Below are positions 33,267 to 45,400 of a stretch of DNA of 64,000 nt, piece after piece (the first letter of the stretch is position 1; each line of letters starts with the position of its first letter). This DNA is from Lineus longissimus (Eukaryota > Nemertea > Pilidiophora > Heteronemertea > Lineidae). The stretch covers positions 1,495,501-1,559,500 of the forward strand of contig NC_088310.1 of assembly GCF_910592395.1 (NCBI RefSeq). The letters run 5' to 3'. Under the pieces are notes generated by a model that saw only the letters and a program-made list of their open reading frames with translations, did no database searches and was not told where the DNA came from. The position numbers were made by a program, and so were the translations under genes.

Positions 33267-36200
33267 TTAGAAGAAGTCGTGGTTTCCAACCCGTTTTGCT
33301 GTTGTTGGCTTGCCGCACAGCTGAGCACAAACCTCAACCTGACTTTTGAATTCATCAATATTCATATAGCAGCCCTGTAAAGAAAAGAAAGATGTCACAA
33401 AGTGGCTGAAAGCTGCATCTAAGGTTTTGACATTGTTGATTCAGCGATGTAGATACTTGCATAAGGCAGAGGAAGTGTTCAGAATACACAGTTGATTTTC
33501 ATCACAACTTACCATTAGTTTCCTGCGACCACCATTTAGTGCGAAGCTGCTTCTGCCATGTAGCACCCGGCGGTTGTTGAAAGTCATCACATCACCCGGG
33601 ACGAGGCGGAACTTAATCTGAAAACAAATAATATGGTGATAAGTACCTTTCTCCAGCCTCACTCTTTCATCTTCCAAGAGACTCCAAAATCAAACCCAAC
33701 CACAGCAGATGGAAGGGACCAGCATATTTTGCATAGAATCCCTAGGGACAAACAAGGAACATCACAAAAGTTCCGAACACAGAAGAAGAATATGGGTGCG
33801 GTGGTGCCAGAAAGTAAATGAAGTATGGAATTTGCCAAGTTACACCGGAGAAGTTTATGAATCCAATTAATTTCAGACAACAATTACTCACCAGATGTGG
33901 GCTTTCCTTAAGCAGAGTAGCATAGGTTTTGTAGGCTTCATAGAAGGGAGGAATGTCTTCCTGAAAATAGCCATAGGGCATATATGATATTATGGTTACA
34001 TATTCACATGTACACATGTACATGCATATACACATGTGGAAATTTTAAACATGGGGACAGGATTTTACTTCTTCGAACATAGAAGGTCCCAAAAAGAATG
34101 GAAACATTGAATATGACACGGTTTTAAATCAGGCCGGGGTAGAAGACTCCAGAAAGACGCAGTACCCCAGGTAAGCCTGAAGTTCTACAGACCTACCTCT
34201 GCAATGCTGAGAGGACTCTCAAATGCTGGTGCCCAATTGACGGCTGTCAGCTGAAATGGAGAGACAATCTGTATGAATTCAGAAGACCCCGCTACTTTGC
34301 ACTTCACCTAACAATTATTCAGACTGTCTTGAAAAGTAAGCTTTTTGATGCCCTTATCTCAAACGCATCCAACTTATTTGCCCGGCTAGATTTGCTTTTT
34401 CACAGAGGGGACAATGAAATGTGGATGGAATTGATAGCGTTAATTTGAATTTGAAATATACGTTTATGTTTGGAGTACAAAAGTAACAACCACTGATTAT
34501 TTACTTTGGACAGAGAGTGTACATACATGTAGTAGAGGATATGTTCTTACCTTTCCCTCAGGATTGCACACTATCACAGGCTTTTGATATTTCATCGACA
34601 CAGGAGAGTCTCTGAAGTACATGTAGGCGTCTTATAGTTAATTATCACGCTGCATATAACTGTCGTTTGTAGTAAGAACCATATATGGCTAAGTGCGATC
34701 TCTCATTGGCTAGATTTCAGATCTACATATAAGGGGCATAAACATATAGCAAGGAAACCACCATCCAATTTGATATGCGGGATAGTTTGATAGCATGCAT
34801 TCGACTTATCACGTGTAAAACCACTATTGCAACCTCACTGAAGTTTCATTGCATTACTACCACCGCTGTCAAAAATCGTAATGGTGGGGCCCTCATTGTC
34901 TTCTCGAAAATGCCTCACCTTTCATAATGGACCTTCTGAAATGAAGCGGGTATTCTTCTTAACGCATCAAATTGGGCAGAGAATTTCTCCCTCATCTGCT
35001 CAGCAACGAGGAAACTATCCAACAGCAATGATTCTCCACCTTGGACGACATCATCAAATCTGCAAGTGAGGACAACATCAACGGTTTGCTGCGATGGAAG
35101 ATGGGCAAACTACCGCAAAATAGCTATCCTCGATCAAAAAAAGTTCTCTTCGATTCGCCTTATATGAAGCTTGGATGAAAATTGTATCCTACCTTACACA
35201 ATGCAAAAACTGTATTCCTGGGGCTGACTCATAATATATAAGATCCATGTGCAGGTCCAGGTATACATCGGTGTAGGCAATATTCACAGGTTTATCAGCA
35301 CCTTCCACTACAAAAAACTGATAGAGAGAGACAAATGGTTAAGGTTCTCTCAGCCCTAAATATGTTAGTTTTGTTTTTATACATGTAATCTGATATAGTT
35401 TACTGTAACAGTAGAGGTTCTCCTCAATCTGCTGCAACCTGAGCATTCCTGACCATTATCATACACTTGGTTTGCAGAGAAAGGCAAGTTTAACATTCCT
35501 CCTTCCTCAAATTTCATGCCACCGGTGGGGTTCTAACCAGTGACCTCTCGCCCGCTTGTAGAGAGTTTGAGCCACTATACCACAGCAGCTCCGGTTTATA
35601 GAAATCAGACTTACATTGCCATATATGGTCGGCATCACTGGACCAATAGTTGGGTGGACCTGCAACAGGAGGGGTAAAATACTCAAAGAAGTTAAAGGTT
35701 AGCTGCTCAAACTGTCCACAGTGAGGATGTCCGTCACTTTGTTACTGACAGGTTTTGAATGTTAGGTAGGTACATCTTCTCATTGGCCTATGCCATCACA
35801 TGATAGGTTGGGGTCAAAAGGATAAACCTCGATCATGCACTCATTGTCTTTTGCATGCCAAAGTCATATTTCTTCCTAACCACCTTCCAGGCCTTAATCA
35901 GGGTGTTTTTCAATGAGCTCAGTATGTAAAAGCGCAAGTGACTTGGAGACGAAGAGAAAACGTTAGCCATAGTTTTATCACTTACTTTGAAGCCTTTTCG
36001 TTCGACATCTAGCAACTGAAACAGAATCAAAACTGAGATGAAATAGAGGCTAGGGGTGCCTGCAAATAGTTTATAAGTACCAGCACGGTAAAAGTTCAGC
36101 AGTACATGAACACAGAACTAAAGGTGCACATCAAATGGTTTCAGGTTTGCCACACTGTCATTAATTCTGCTGGAATATCTGCTGTGACAACAAAAGTAAG

Positions 36201-38570
36201 TACATATACATGACTTGAAGTGACATAGTATTTCAATACGGTATTTTGGAAGTTTTAGGAAAGTATACAAATTTACCTCTCCCAGGAAGTCTTCTCTCGT
36301 TGGAGTATTTTTGATTATTGCAGCACCATAATCATTGACTGCAACCAGCCAACTGAAAATACACAATTCAACGACATTAACTATGGGTTTGAATAGGAAT
36401 CTGGGAGTTGTACCAACACAATGAAACATCATTCTTGATATTATTTAATGGCTCATTCCAAGTTCCACATGACGCATAAGACTAGGAATTTGGAATAACC
36501 TGTCTTTCCATGATTCAATGACCTCAAGCTACATACAGCATGTACTGTTTTCCATCAGTGTAAAAGGCACTACTTGAAATCTGTAATTACCTCAATAAGC
36601 CCTCATTAGTGTTCATGTCTTTGAAGTCAATAATGGGCAGTTTATCAGCACCCTGAAACACAAAAGTACATGTTTGTGAGAGTCTGGTTTAATGTAGAAA
36701 TGTCAAACCAGAATGACTTAGTCGATAATTTTTAAAACCTTGCGTTACTTCTTTGCGACTTGTACAGGGTTACCTATGTAGATGTACACCATTAATTCTT
36801 GACACTACCCATTGAAAGGCCGTCACATCGGAAACCCCAGAGGTTTTCCACAAGTGTCTTACCGCCAATAGGGAAGACAACACTCGCGTGCTCTTTCCCC
36901 CCTGCACCCACGCCAGTATTGGTATTTCCTGGTGTAATAAACAGTAAAGAATACTTACCACCCATCGCTATACAACCTACCAGGTACATTGTCAATTGAC
37001 AGTGTATACAAACACACTGAATGCGAGAGTCGCCTGGTGTTAGAAAATAACACTAGATATAATCAAACCACACCAAACCACAGTGAGGTTGTACCCCTGT
37101 AGCCTGACAGTTGACTTACAGTAAGATGAACTGGGTCCCGTAGCCTCGATCGTTCTGCTCTTGCTGCAGGTGAATAGTCATTTTCTCGCAGGAAGTCAAC
37201 AGGAATGATGGTTTTGTGGTCATGCTCATTGAATTCTATCACAAGAGATTTGTCTGGAATAGAGACAGAACATACTGAGGGCTGCTAGTGCTGGGCACCT
37301 GGTCGAGATGTGGATGACAAGTCATTGACTTGGTCTTGCTGGGGTCGAGGTCATTCTCTTGTGGTTCAGCTGGTGCTGAAGTGTGCAGTAGCCAGTTCAG
37401 AGGCAGGGAAACAATTTTATCCATTACACCTACCTCCATTCAGTTGCACATGCTTGACCGTCAATTTATTTGGCACGCTTGAGGGGTCAATCAACCTCTG
37501 GCCACTATGTGCCTGTTTGCAATGGTCACAGTGACAATGGTATCTCAACCAAGTAGAGTTGAACCTGAAATGAGGATTTGTGAATCATATCACTTCACCG
37601 ACACCGGAAATGTTACCACTTAGTTCTGAACGTCCTTGATCACTTTAGAACCACCTTTTAATCAGACAGCATTCAAAAGGAAAGGACACGTTTTCTGAGA
37701 GAAGGGGGACATTCGAGATCGTTGCGCTAGTCTCTACAAAACTGTTCAAACCCATGATCATTAAACCATATTTCAGCATCATTGCCATTTACAAACGCGA
37801 CTCTCTAATTTAAAGCACAAACCTCGTTGAGTAGCCATCAACAAATGTAATTTCCATGTATTTGCCATCACTTTCACATGCCAACTTAATGCCATATTGT
37901 GCCCAGGTTTCAGCTGATCCCTGTAAAGGAAATTGGCATTTAGGGTATTATACATGTATATTCTTTATTCCCCCAGTGAGACCATGTAAGTGCATTGCCA
38001 TTGGCAATAACCTCACAGGAATTTAGGTCATTTCAGATATTTTTTTGAACTGACACCTCACACCTACCAACAACAGTTCTACAGAACAATGCTACATGAA
38101 CACTTTCTATCATGCAGCACATGTTTTTCTCAAGAGAATGATTTACGATGTAACTGTGGTTCCTGTCAAATAAAGCCTAGGCGATACTTACAGTGCAATA
38201 TGAGGCGGTGGAGTGAACTCTGCCAATGGAATTCAGTGATGGAGTGGACGCTGGGCTTCTTTCAGGGCCTGAATTAAAGATAATTTTGGTAAGCTGATGA
38301 TTTGGGAATTACATTTTATGTAGTCTTAAACTGTTCTTGCTTTAATACTAGAACAGTAATGACCCTGGTTATGCGGGTGCTTCCAAACAACATTCTCAAG
38401 CCAACTCTTACATACAATTGACTTTAAATGAAGTCAGTTCGAAGTGTCTACTCACCAAGTGTAGCAAATGGCCTCACTAACAATAACATGGGGTATACTG
38501 GTCTTGGAATGGTGAACCATTTCAACAGCAAAGATTTCCTTGTGAGGAGTAAACTTTTCCTAGCAGCCAT
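33267..38570 (-). CDS. Gamma-butyrobetaine dioxygenase-like Fe(II)/2-oxoglutarate oxygenase, complete, sixteen exons
   Basis: Exons (minus): 38570-38456, 38268-38192, 37920-37823, 37564-37434, 37253-37120, 36652-36591, 36352-36277, 36015-35986, 35659-35615, 35317-35193, 35059-34919, 34611-34551, 34250-34197, 33960-33892, 33617-33513, 33374-33267. Phases agree and give 476 residues. The family (BBOX1/TMLHE) hydroxylates gamma-butyrobetaine or trimethyllysine in carnitine synthesis. Visible features: zinc-type WLRYHCHCDHC (Cys107, 109, 112), iron ligands H279-x-D281 (LDLHMD) and H426 (RRVLHGR), and a candidate 2-oxoglutarate arginine at 437. The wording AVNWAPAFESPL, FNNRRVLHGR and NGGRRKLMGCY fits BBOX-like proteins better than TMLHE. 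The chain is longer than human BBOX1 (387) because of about 75 N-terminal residues beginning MAARKSLLLTRKSLLLKW, basic and hydrophobic, like a mitochondrial presequence. Substrate specificity cannot be read from sequence alone. Confidence 0.88.
35515..35596 (-). mobile_element. tRNA-derived SINE head in an intron of the BBOX-like gene
   Basis: On the minus strand the piece reads GGAGCTGCTGTGGTATAGTG, then GGCTCAAACTC, then GGTTAGAACCCCACCGG. TGGTATAGTGGC and GGTTAGAACCC are good matches to RNA polymerase III A and B boxes. No aminoacyl acceptor stem closes, so it is not a tRNA gene. A related unit is at 59456-59620. It lies in the intron after exon 35659-35615, close to the splice donor. Confidence 0.65.
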
Positions 38571-38811
38571 GATGTTCAGCTGAAATGTCGGAACGGCTCA
38601 GAAAAGAGACTGAGTTAGAAATCAAACCAACATATCATGCAGTGTAATAGTGCCTATAGAAAAGCCTATGTACGGTGTTCCATTACCAGAACACACTGCA
38701 CGAAATGGGTAGGAATACCGAGTTGATTAATGATATTATTCTTTAACCCTAGTATACTGAGATGTTATGGCGATACTCTACACCACCTCTTCACTATTCT
38801 GTTAACAATAT

Positions 38812-38873
38812 AACATCACTGTAGAAAAGAATCATATTGAATTTGGCTGAATCTCAGGGCTTGGCCAGGCCTC
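38812..38873. repeat. 62-bp segment abutting element copy 2
   Basis: It starts AACATCACTGTAGAAAAGAA and ends GGCCAGGCCTC, and matches 18488-18549 with about six differences, in the same plus-strand orientation. It directly abuts the element end at 38874, where the sequence continues CGAGTCTGAATCTGATGATG. Confidence 0.75.
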
Positions 38874-39829
38874 CGAGTCTGAATCTGATGATGATGATGG
38901 GGGGCGGGCAGGCGAGGGGGTTGATCCAGCAGCAGACATTTGTCTGTAGCTGCATTTGTCACAAGCTGTAGCAGCTACAGCTTAAAGTGCTGTGGTACAG
39001 CCTAGATGCAGTGTCATTACTGGCGAAATCGATCAAAGTCTGTGAGGGGCCGAGTTTCGTCCAAAAATAGATCTGTTTACATGTGGCAATGGCGTATTGC
39101 AGGTACACGTCAACGGGTCATTGATTGTCGGACGTCAGTTCGCCAAGAAAACCAAAGGAATCGAAGGATTCATTGAACTCATTGAACTCATCAACACATC
39201 ATTAGTTTTCAGTGAAGTGCAACTGTATTCCTAGGTAAATCACTTTGGTATATAGAGAGTAAGATTACAATTAACTCACGTCAAAGTTTGAGTTCCGGGG
39301 AGGCAGCGTTGTCAGTACGTTGGTTTAGGGGCGCAATAACCTAGCTTATAGCGAGCAATTAGTACACTAAGATTTCAGTGATTAACATAATAGTTGCAAG
39401 TATTTGGCATTTTAGACTCATATTTCGTGCTATAATAACTACGTTGTAAACATAATGCTCAAAATTGATTCATGAAAAAGTTGTTAGGGCAATATCAAGC
39501 AAGCAGTAATGGAAAAAAGTGTAATTCCATTAACTGAATATTGTTTTTAGACACTATAACATTTTAGGCCTACTTTTCCGTAAACCACGAGAACAATGTA
39601 TGTGAAAAAAACAACACATATAAGTGAGGCGCCGAGTATACAGTAATTGTAAGGTAAAGAAAAGCTCGGTCTCTAAAGTCTGGAGGTCCGGAGTCCGTAA
39701 CTGTGACGGTCACGAGAGTGGCTTGTCCTTACGGATAGATCGAGAGGGCGGTTTGGGGTTCCGCCGACGGTGCTCGCATGCATTGGTCGTATCCCCGAAA
39801 CCTTTACAACGCGAACAAAGCTGGTGGCA

Positions 39830-40714
39830 TCCATGACGGTATAGGAATTGACGGTGAGGTAACAAAAAATCTGGTGGCATCCAATGACGGTATAGGAATT
39901 GACGGTGAAGGATCTCGTGGCATATCGGATGCGCATCCGAAGACGGTAAGGGAATTGACGGTGAAGGATTTCGTGGCATATCAGATGCGCATCTGATGAC
40001 GGTAAAGAAATTGACGGTAAAGGATCTCGTGGCATATCGGATGCGCATCCGAAGACGGTAAGGGAATTGACGGTGAAGGATCTCGTGGCATATCGGATGC
40101 GCATCCGAAGACGGTAAGGGAATTGACGGTGAAGGATCTCGTGGCATATCGGATCCGAAGACGGCAAGGGAATTGACGGTGAAGGATCTCGTGGCATATC
40201 GGATGCGCATCCGAAGACGGTAAGGGAATTGACGGTGAAGGATTTCGTGGCATATCAGATGCGCATCTGATGACGGTAAAGAAATTGACGGTAAAGGATC
40301 TCGTGGCATATCGGATGCGCATCCGAAGACGGTAAGGGAATTGACGGTGAAGGATCTCGTGGCATATCGGATGCGCATCCGAAGACGGTAAGGGAATTGA
40401 CGGTGAAGGATCTCGTGGCATATCGGATCCGAAGACGGCAAGGGAATTGACGGTGAAGGATCTCGTGGCATATCGGATGCGCATCCGAAGACGGTAAGGG
40501 AATTTGACGGTGAAGGATCTCGTGGCATATCAGATGCGCACCCGATGACGGTAAAGAAATTGACGGTAAAGGATCTCGTGGCATATCGGATGCGCATCCG
40601 AAGACGGTAAGGGAATTGACGGTAAAGGATCTCGTGGCATATCGGATCCGAAGACGGTAAGGGAATTGACGGTAAAGGATCTCGTGGCATATCGGATGCG
40701 CATCCGATGACGGT
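39830..40714 (-). repeat. Palindrome-containing minisatellite, 56-bp unit, about 15 units
   Basis: Each unit carries GGATCTCGTGGCATA, then the palindrome, then GACGGTAAGGGAATTGACGG. Most have TCGGATGCGCATCCGA. Units at 39981 and 40255 have the symmetric variant TCAGATGCGCATCTGA. Three units (for example 40149-40158) have TCGGATCCGA, the palindrome lacking its central six bases. A unit near 40530 is asymmetric. The array is about twice as long as in copy 1. Confidence 0.92.
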
Positions 40715-40799
40715 TTTATTTACATATATATATTATATAAATTTTTAGTTTTACACTATTATGTAAGTGCAAGCTCTAGTGAGCTCACACAACTGTTTG

Positions 40800-41254
40800 A
40801 CAGTCCTGGCTCCTCCATCGTGCTGACAACATGATGAGAGAGATGAGACAGTCACAGCCAGGCAAAAAAGGGCTTGGCTGCTCTGCCAAGTTGTCAACAT
40901 GGTGAGAGAGATGAGGAAGTCACAGCCAGGCCGAATCAGTCCTGGCTGCTCCACCGTGTTGACAACATGATGAGAGAGATGAGGAAGTCACAGCCAGGCC
41001 GAATCAGTCCTGGCTGCTCCACCGTGTTGACAACATGATGCGAGTGATGAGACAGTCACAGCCAGGCCGCATCAATCTTCGCCGCACTGCCTAGTTGTTA
41101 ATAAGGCGAGAGAGATGAGACAGTCACAGCCAGGCCAAATCAGTCTTGGCTGCTCTGCCAAGTTGTCAACATGGTGAGAGAGATGAGGCAGTCACAGCCA
41201 GGCCGAATCAGTCCTGGCTGCTCCACCGTGTTGACAACATGATGAGAGAGATGT
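40800..41254 (-). repeat. Minisatellite, about 68-bp unit, about 6-7 copies
   Basis: Reverse complement of the array at 15722-17000, with GTTGACAACATGATGAGAGA and CAGGCCGAATCAGTCCTGGC as recognisable parts. It has far fewer units than copy 1. It ends abruptly at about 41254 in unrelated sequence. Confidence 0.9.
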
Positions 41255-42469
41255 GTCCTTGACTTCTCATGATATGACTTTGATGTTATGTAAGCTTTAC
41301 TATCTTGACCTAGTTTAATAGGAGTACCCTTGGGATCAAAGAGAACCAAACCTCCCCTCACCAAAGCACCGTGTAAACAAATTAATCATTGTAACAGATA
41401 TAGTTCTGGGCACAAATTTACCAGCTCATCATGTATGTGGTGGATAAACATAAAAGGGTGGTTGACCTCTAGGTGTTTGAAGTCCACTGCTTGTTGACTT
41501 TACAGCTTATGATGCCGTGAATCTGTCTCAGCAGGCGGTATAACTAGTTTAATTTCTCTCCATCGACTCCAGGTAGCCATGCGAGGTTTAACCGTACATA
41601 CCCTACATGCAGGATGTATTATTTGCCATCTACCTGGGTGAAAAACGTTTTGTCTGAACACTCATTCAAAATACTTTTTCCTCGTTGTTCAAAAGAGACT
41701 TGTGCCACTAATTAATAAAAAATAGCACATCACTGGCATGAGCTAACAAGGGTCTTGGTTTTGTAGGTCTTGGTTTTGAAGGTGGGGGTCTTGGTTTTGT
41801 AGGTCTTGGTTTTGTAGGTGGGGGGGTCTTGGTTTTGTCGGTCTTGGGTCTTGGGTCTTGGTTTTGTAAGCTGTTCGTCCTCTTGGCAAAAATGGCCGAT
41901 GTGGGTCAATCGCGGGAATGTGATCAAAGCGTAAACATGATATCGAATCATAAAAACTTAGCATGCTTAGTGCTGATGTCATATTTTATCGGCAATTAAT
42001 AGGAGACCTTAAGATACAAGTGACATAAATACAAGTAATACTTGTAAATGTTAGGGGGAGGGTACCCGGCAATTTACACGACCACCATTGACGACGCTTG
42101 GAGAATGGCATGGCATAGCTGGCGTAATAATACAAAAATTATCATTTCTAGGTTTCATACGTTCAGCTCTTTGAATAAAATTTATACATTACATTTCGCC
42201 ACCATGACTTTTTAAATGCACAATATAATACAGCCAATTTGTCAATTAAGATGTGAACATTTAAATAAACTGAATATTTATAGGCCTAAAGGATTATTTT
42301 TCAGATGTGCAGGCATTCAATAATTTCTGCGGTGTTGTTGGGCACTTCCTGTTGACTTTCGTAAAATATTCTCCTGCTCAAATCTACTTTTTCATCTCAA
42401 ACAATAGATTTTTATGAGCAAAAACTGAATTTCATTGATATCGAAGACTGATAGCATCTGGTAGACAAG
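41255..42469. other. Intergenic region between element copy 2 and ARMT1
   Basis: No coding region is visible. It contains a short imperfect GGTCTTGGTTTTGTAG tandem tract (listed separately) and AT-rich sequence, and must include the ARMT1 promoter and 5' UTR. No obvious TATA box. Confidence 0.45.
41751..41869. repeat. Short tandem repeat of GGTCTTGGTTTTGTAG-like units
   Basis: GGTCTTGGTTTTGTAG recurs with small changes (TTTTGAAGGTGG, TTTTGTCGGTCTTGGG) over about 120 bp. Translations such as Lys-Thr-Lys-rich peptides on the minus strand are artefacts of the repetition. Confidence 0.85.
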
Positions 42470-45400
42470 ATGGCTTTACCTGAATCTCTTTCTGCTAAGT
42501 TTATTAGGTAAATATATTTGTGGTTTTTGGCACGGCCAATCGGGTATCCTAGACCTATGCCTTAGTATACTACAATCAAGATGTACAGACCGGGGGAGCT
42601 GGCTGTACGTACCCATAAGTCTTTGCGGTAGTCTCGCGCGTACCGGATATAACCCATCAAGCTTTTCTCCTTCAGAGAAATACTGCGTTGCGCTCAAGTG
42701 CCTTATAAGGCTGTGAACAAAATTAACGTTCGACCAATGAGAAAGCCACATTACCCTGCATACGAGGTTGGACGCGTGATCACTAAATGACAAGTAAAAA
42801 TAGAATCAGACCACATGTTTCTATATGTCAGAATGCTGCCGTTTGCGCTGTAGTACACGTGTGTTGTCCAAATTTTCGATTTCAAGCAAGTTTAAGGCCA
42901 ACCTCGTGTCCACCAGACTAATGCATAATTGGCAGTTGAGCGCAACGCAGTATTTCTCTGAAGGAGAAAAGCTTGATAGGTTATATCCGGTACGCGCGAG
43001 ACTACCGCAAAGACTTATGGGTACGTACAGCCAGCTCCCCCGGTCTGTACATCTTGATTGTCGTATTGCCTATGCTATGGCATGAATCGATGATGATGAT
43101 GGGTGGTGCCGAAAAACGCTACGACTATGTGAAATTTTTATAAAATTTGCACATAGTTTTTCCGGGTTCTTTGATATGCAAATGTACATTTCCACATGCT
43201 TTCATCATGATCATCGCGGTATTTCTGATATCCTTAATCGACGTAGGCCTATATAAGGCGTAAATCCGATTGTCTCAGCCAATATGCGTCGATGGTTCAT
43301 TCGACTACCTACAGTTTGGTTATTCAACCCGTCGTTGGCACGGTGATCACGGTGATCATTATTAAATAACTGTGAAAAAGGGTTTCCCCAGAAGTAGTTT
43401 TTACTATTTTTCTTATCGGATTTTTTTCAGCTCCTTCGCCTACAAAACCATCAAAGATCGCCTTCCTATCATTCTGACCAAGGTGATTGACATGGTGTAC
43501 CGTATGAAGATTCAAATAGCTGAATCTCATGGACAGGTAAATTTTTGATTCTATTCTGCAGTCTAGTCAATCAATGTAAACAATCCTTTCCTTGCCCGCC
43601 CTCGGCAAAGTCAGCTTATTGTGGCATGATCAAATAGGAGGGTAATCTGCCTCCTGAGATGCAAAAGGATTGGGAATATCTTAAACCCATCCGAAGTTTT
43701 CCAAAAAAATGGAGTGAAGAAACAATAATTGATATAAAGCCAGGTAATCACAAGAAAAGTGATCAAACTGCTTATGAATTTACTTAAGAGAAAAAGGGAA
43801 CATGTTTCGCAACGGATCCATTATACTAGTATCATCTCAACTGCAGTATTATCTACTTGTATTCCAATTTCGTTCAGGAATATATTACACATGAACACAA
43901 CATTTATTGCAGGAAGGAGTCGATGAGCTAAAAGTAATTGCTGGGAGACTTGCTAAGTTGAGGAATGAAATGCAGACAGACAAACCCTTGATTCCTCTGA
44001 CTGAGGATGGTGAGGATGTGTCAATTTGGAACAGTTACCTTCAGGAAAAGTCTGAGAGTAAAGGCTCGCCACCATCCTGGTTCTGTGATCCTTGGCTTTA
44101 TGTAGAGTGTTACATGTACAGGAGAATCCAACAAGCCTTTAACTTGAGGTAAGATTCTGAACCACTGATTTGCAACCCAGCTGTTTGTCGATGAGTTACA
44201 ATGCTAATATTGCCTGCCTATTGAGGGTAAATGTTAAAAGACGACTGTTGATTGCAAATATGGTTTGGATCAATGCTGGTGTCGATGAAAGGAATTTTTC
44301 ATCATTCCAAAAATTACTGACCTGAAGGTTATTGTAGAATTGGCAAAAAGTTGGTTAAAAGACATCCCAAAACTCATGCAATGGCCATTCTGCATGACTG
44401 AATGACCTTTTTTCTCATATTTATGTTTAAGCCCTTCAGTAAGTTCATGTTCTTTTTCAGCCCATTGGTGTCCAGTATCGATCCATTTCGAGCTCAGAAA
44501 GAAAACAGTTTCTGTGGGTCGGAAAATGCTATAGTTACTCTCCTTGCTCATCTCAAGACAATCACCGAAACTTCCATGAAGGATTCAGAGTTGAAGACGA
44601 CTTTTTACCGCCTCCTTCAGGTAAACATGTAAATCTCAGAAATTCTGACTGAAAAGACTCTGTTGGAACCAAAAGGCTTATTGACAGTTCAGTAATAGTA
44701 CTTTGAGGACATATTCATGACTTAAGTTTATCAAAAACAGATTTTCTCAGGATATGTTGTACTTCGAGCAGATTGATAACCTATTGAGCTGCTCTGCTGA
44801 GGTACATGTAGTGCGTAATTTTTCTTTACCTGTTGTCTTTTCAGGTGTCACTTTGGGGCAATAAGGTTGATCTCTCAATCTCAAGCCTGGAAGAAAGGAC
44901 TCAGGATGTGAATCCACTGGTTCAGTTAGACTCTCTTCGACCTAACATCCTGGTGGACAACTCCCAAGACACCTGGCAAACCATCCAGAGACCCAACAGC
45001 AACCGCATTGACATCATTTTAGACAACGCAGGTTTCGAACTCATTGGTGATCTAGTGTTAGCAGAATTTCTACTGGCATCAAACTTTGCCAATGTGATAT
45101 ATCTACATGGAAAAGCTATGCCTTGGTTTGTTTCTGATGTGACACAACATGATCTAGATTGGACAATGAAAGCTTTGTCAAAATCAGATAATTCCACACT
45201 GGTGTACTTTGGAAACAAGTGGCAGGAGAGATTGGAGAAAGGCAGTTTTGTGTTTACAGAGCATCTGTTCTGGACTTTACCTCATGACTATAGTTTGATG
45301 AAGTCGGCTATGCCAGAACTTTATAATGAACTGGGAAAAGCAAAGATTGTTATCCTGAAAGGTGATCTGAACTATAGGAAATTAACTGGTGATCGGCAAT

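Larger units (their letters stand above)
38874..41254 (-). mobile_element. Satellite-bearing element, copy 2 (inverted)
   Basis: This is the reverse complement of 15722-18487 in the same order: non-repetitive part (38874-39830), 56-bp palindromic array (39830-40714), AT-rich linker, 68-bp array (40800-41254). The non-repetitive part differs from copy 1 only at scattered positions, indicating a recent duplication or transposition or ongoing gene conversion. The arrays differ in copy number. No transposase is encoded. The copy lies between the 5' end of the BBOX-like gene and ARMT1. Confidence 0.7.

Noticed and set aside
35515-35596. tRNA gene on the minus strand
   Set aside because: A and B boxes are present but no acceptor or anticodon stems close, so it is better explained as a SINE head.
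36770-36999. Open frames on both strands inside the BBOX-like gene
   Set aside because: They lie in the intron between exons 37253-37120 and 36652-36591, which already join in phase.
39830-40714. CRISPR-like appearance of a regular palindromic repeat
   Set aside because: There are no variable spacers: the entire 56-bp unit repeats, and the context is an animal genome without cas genes.
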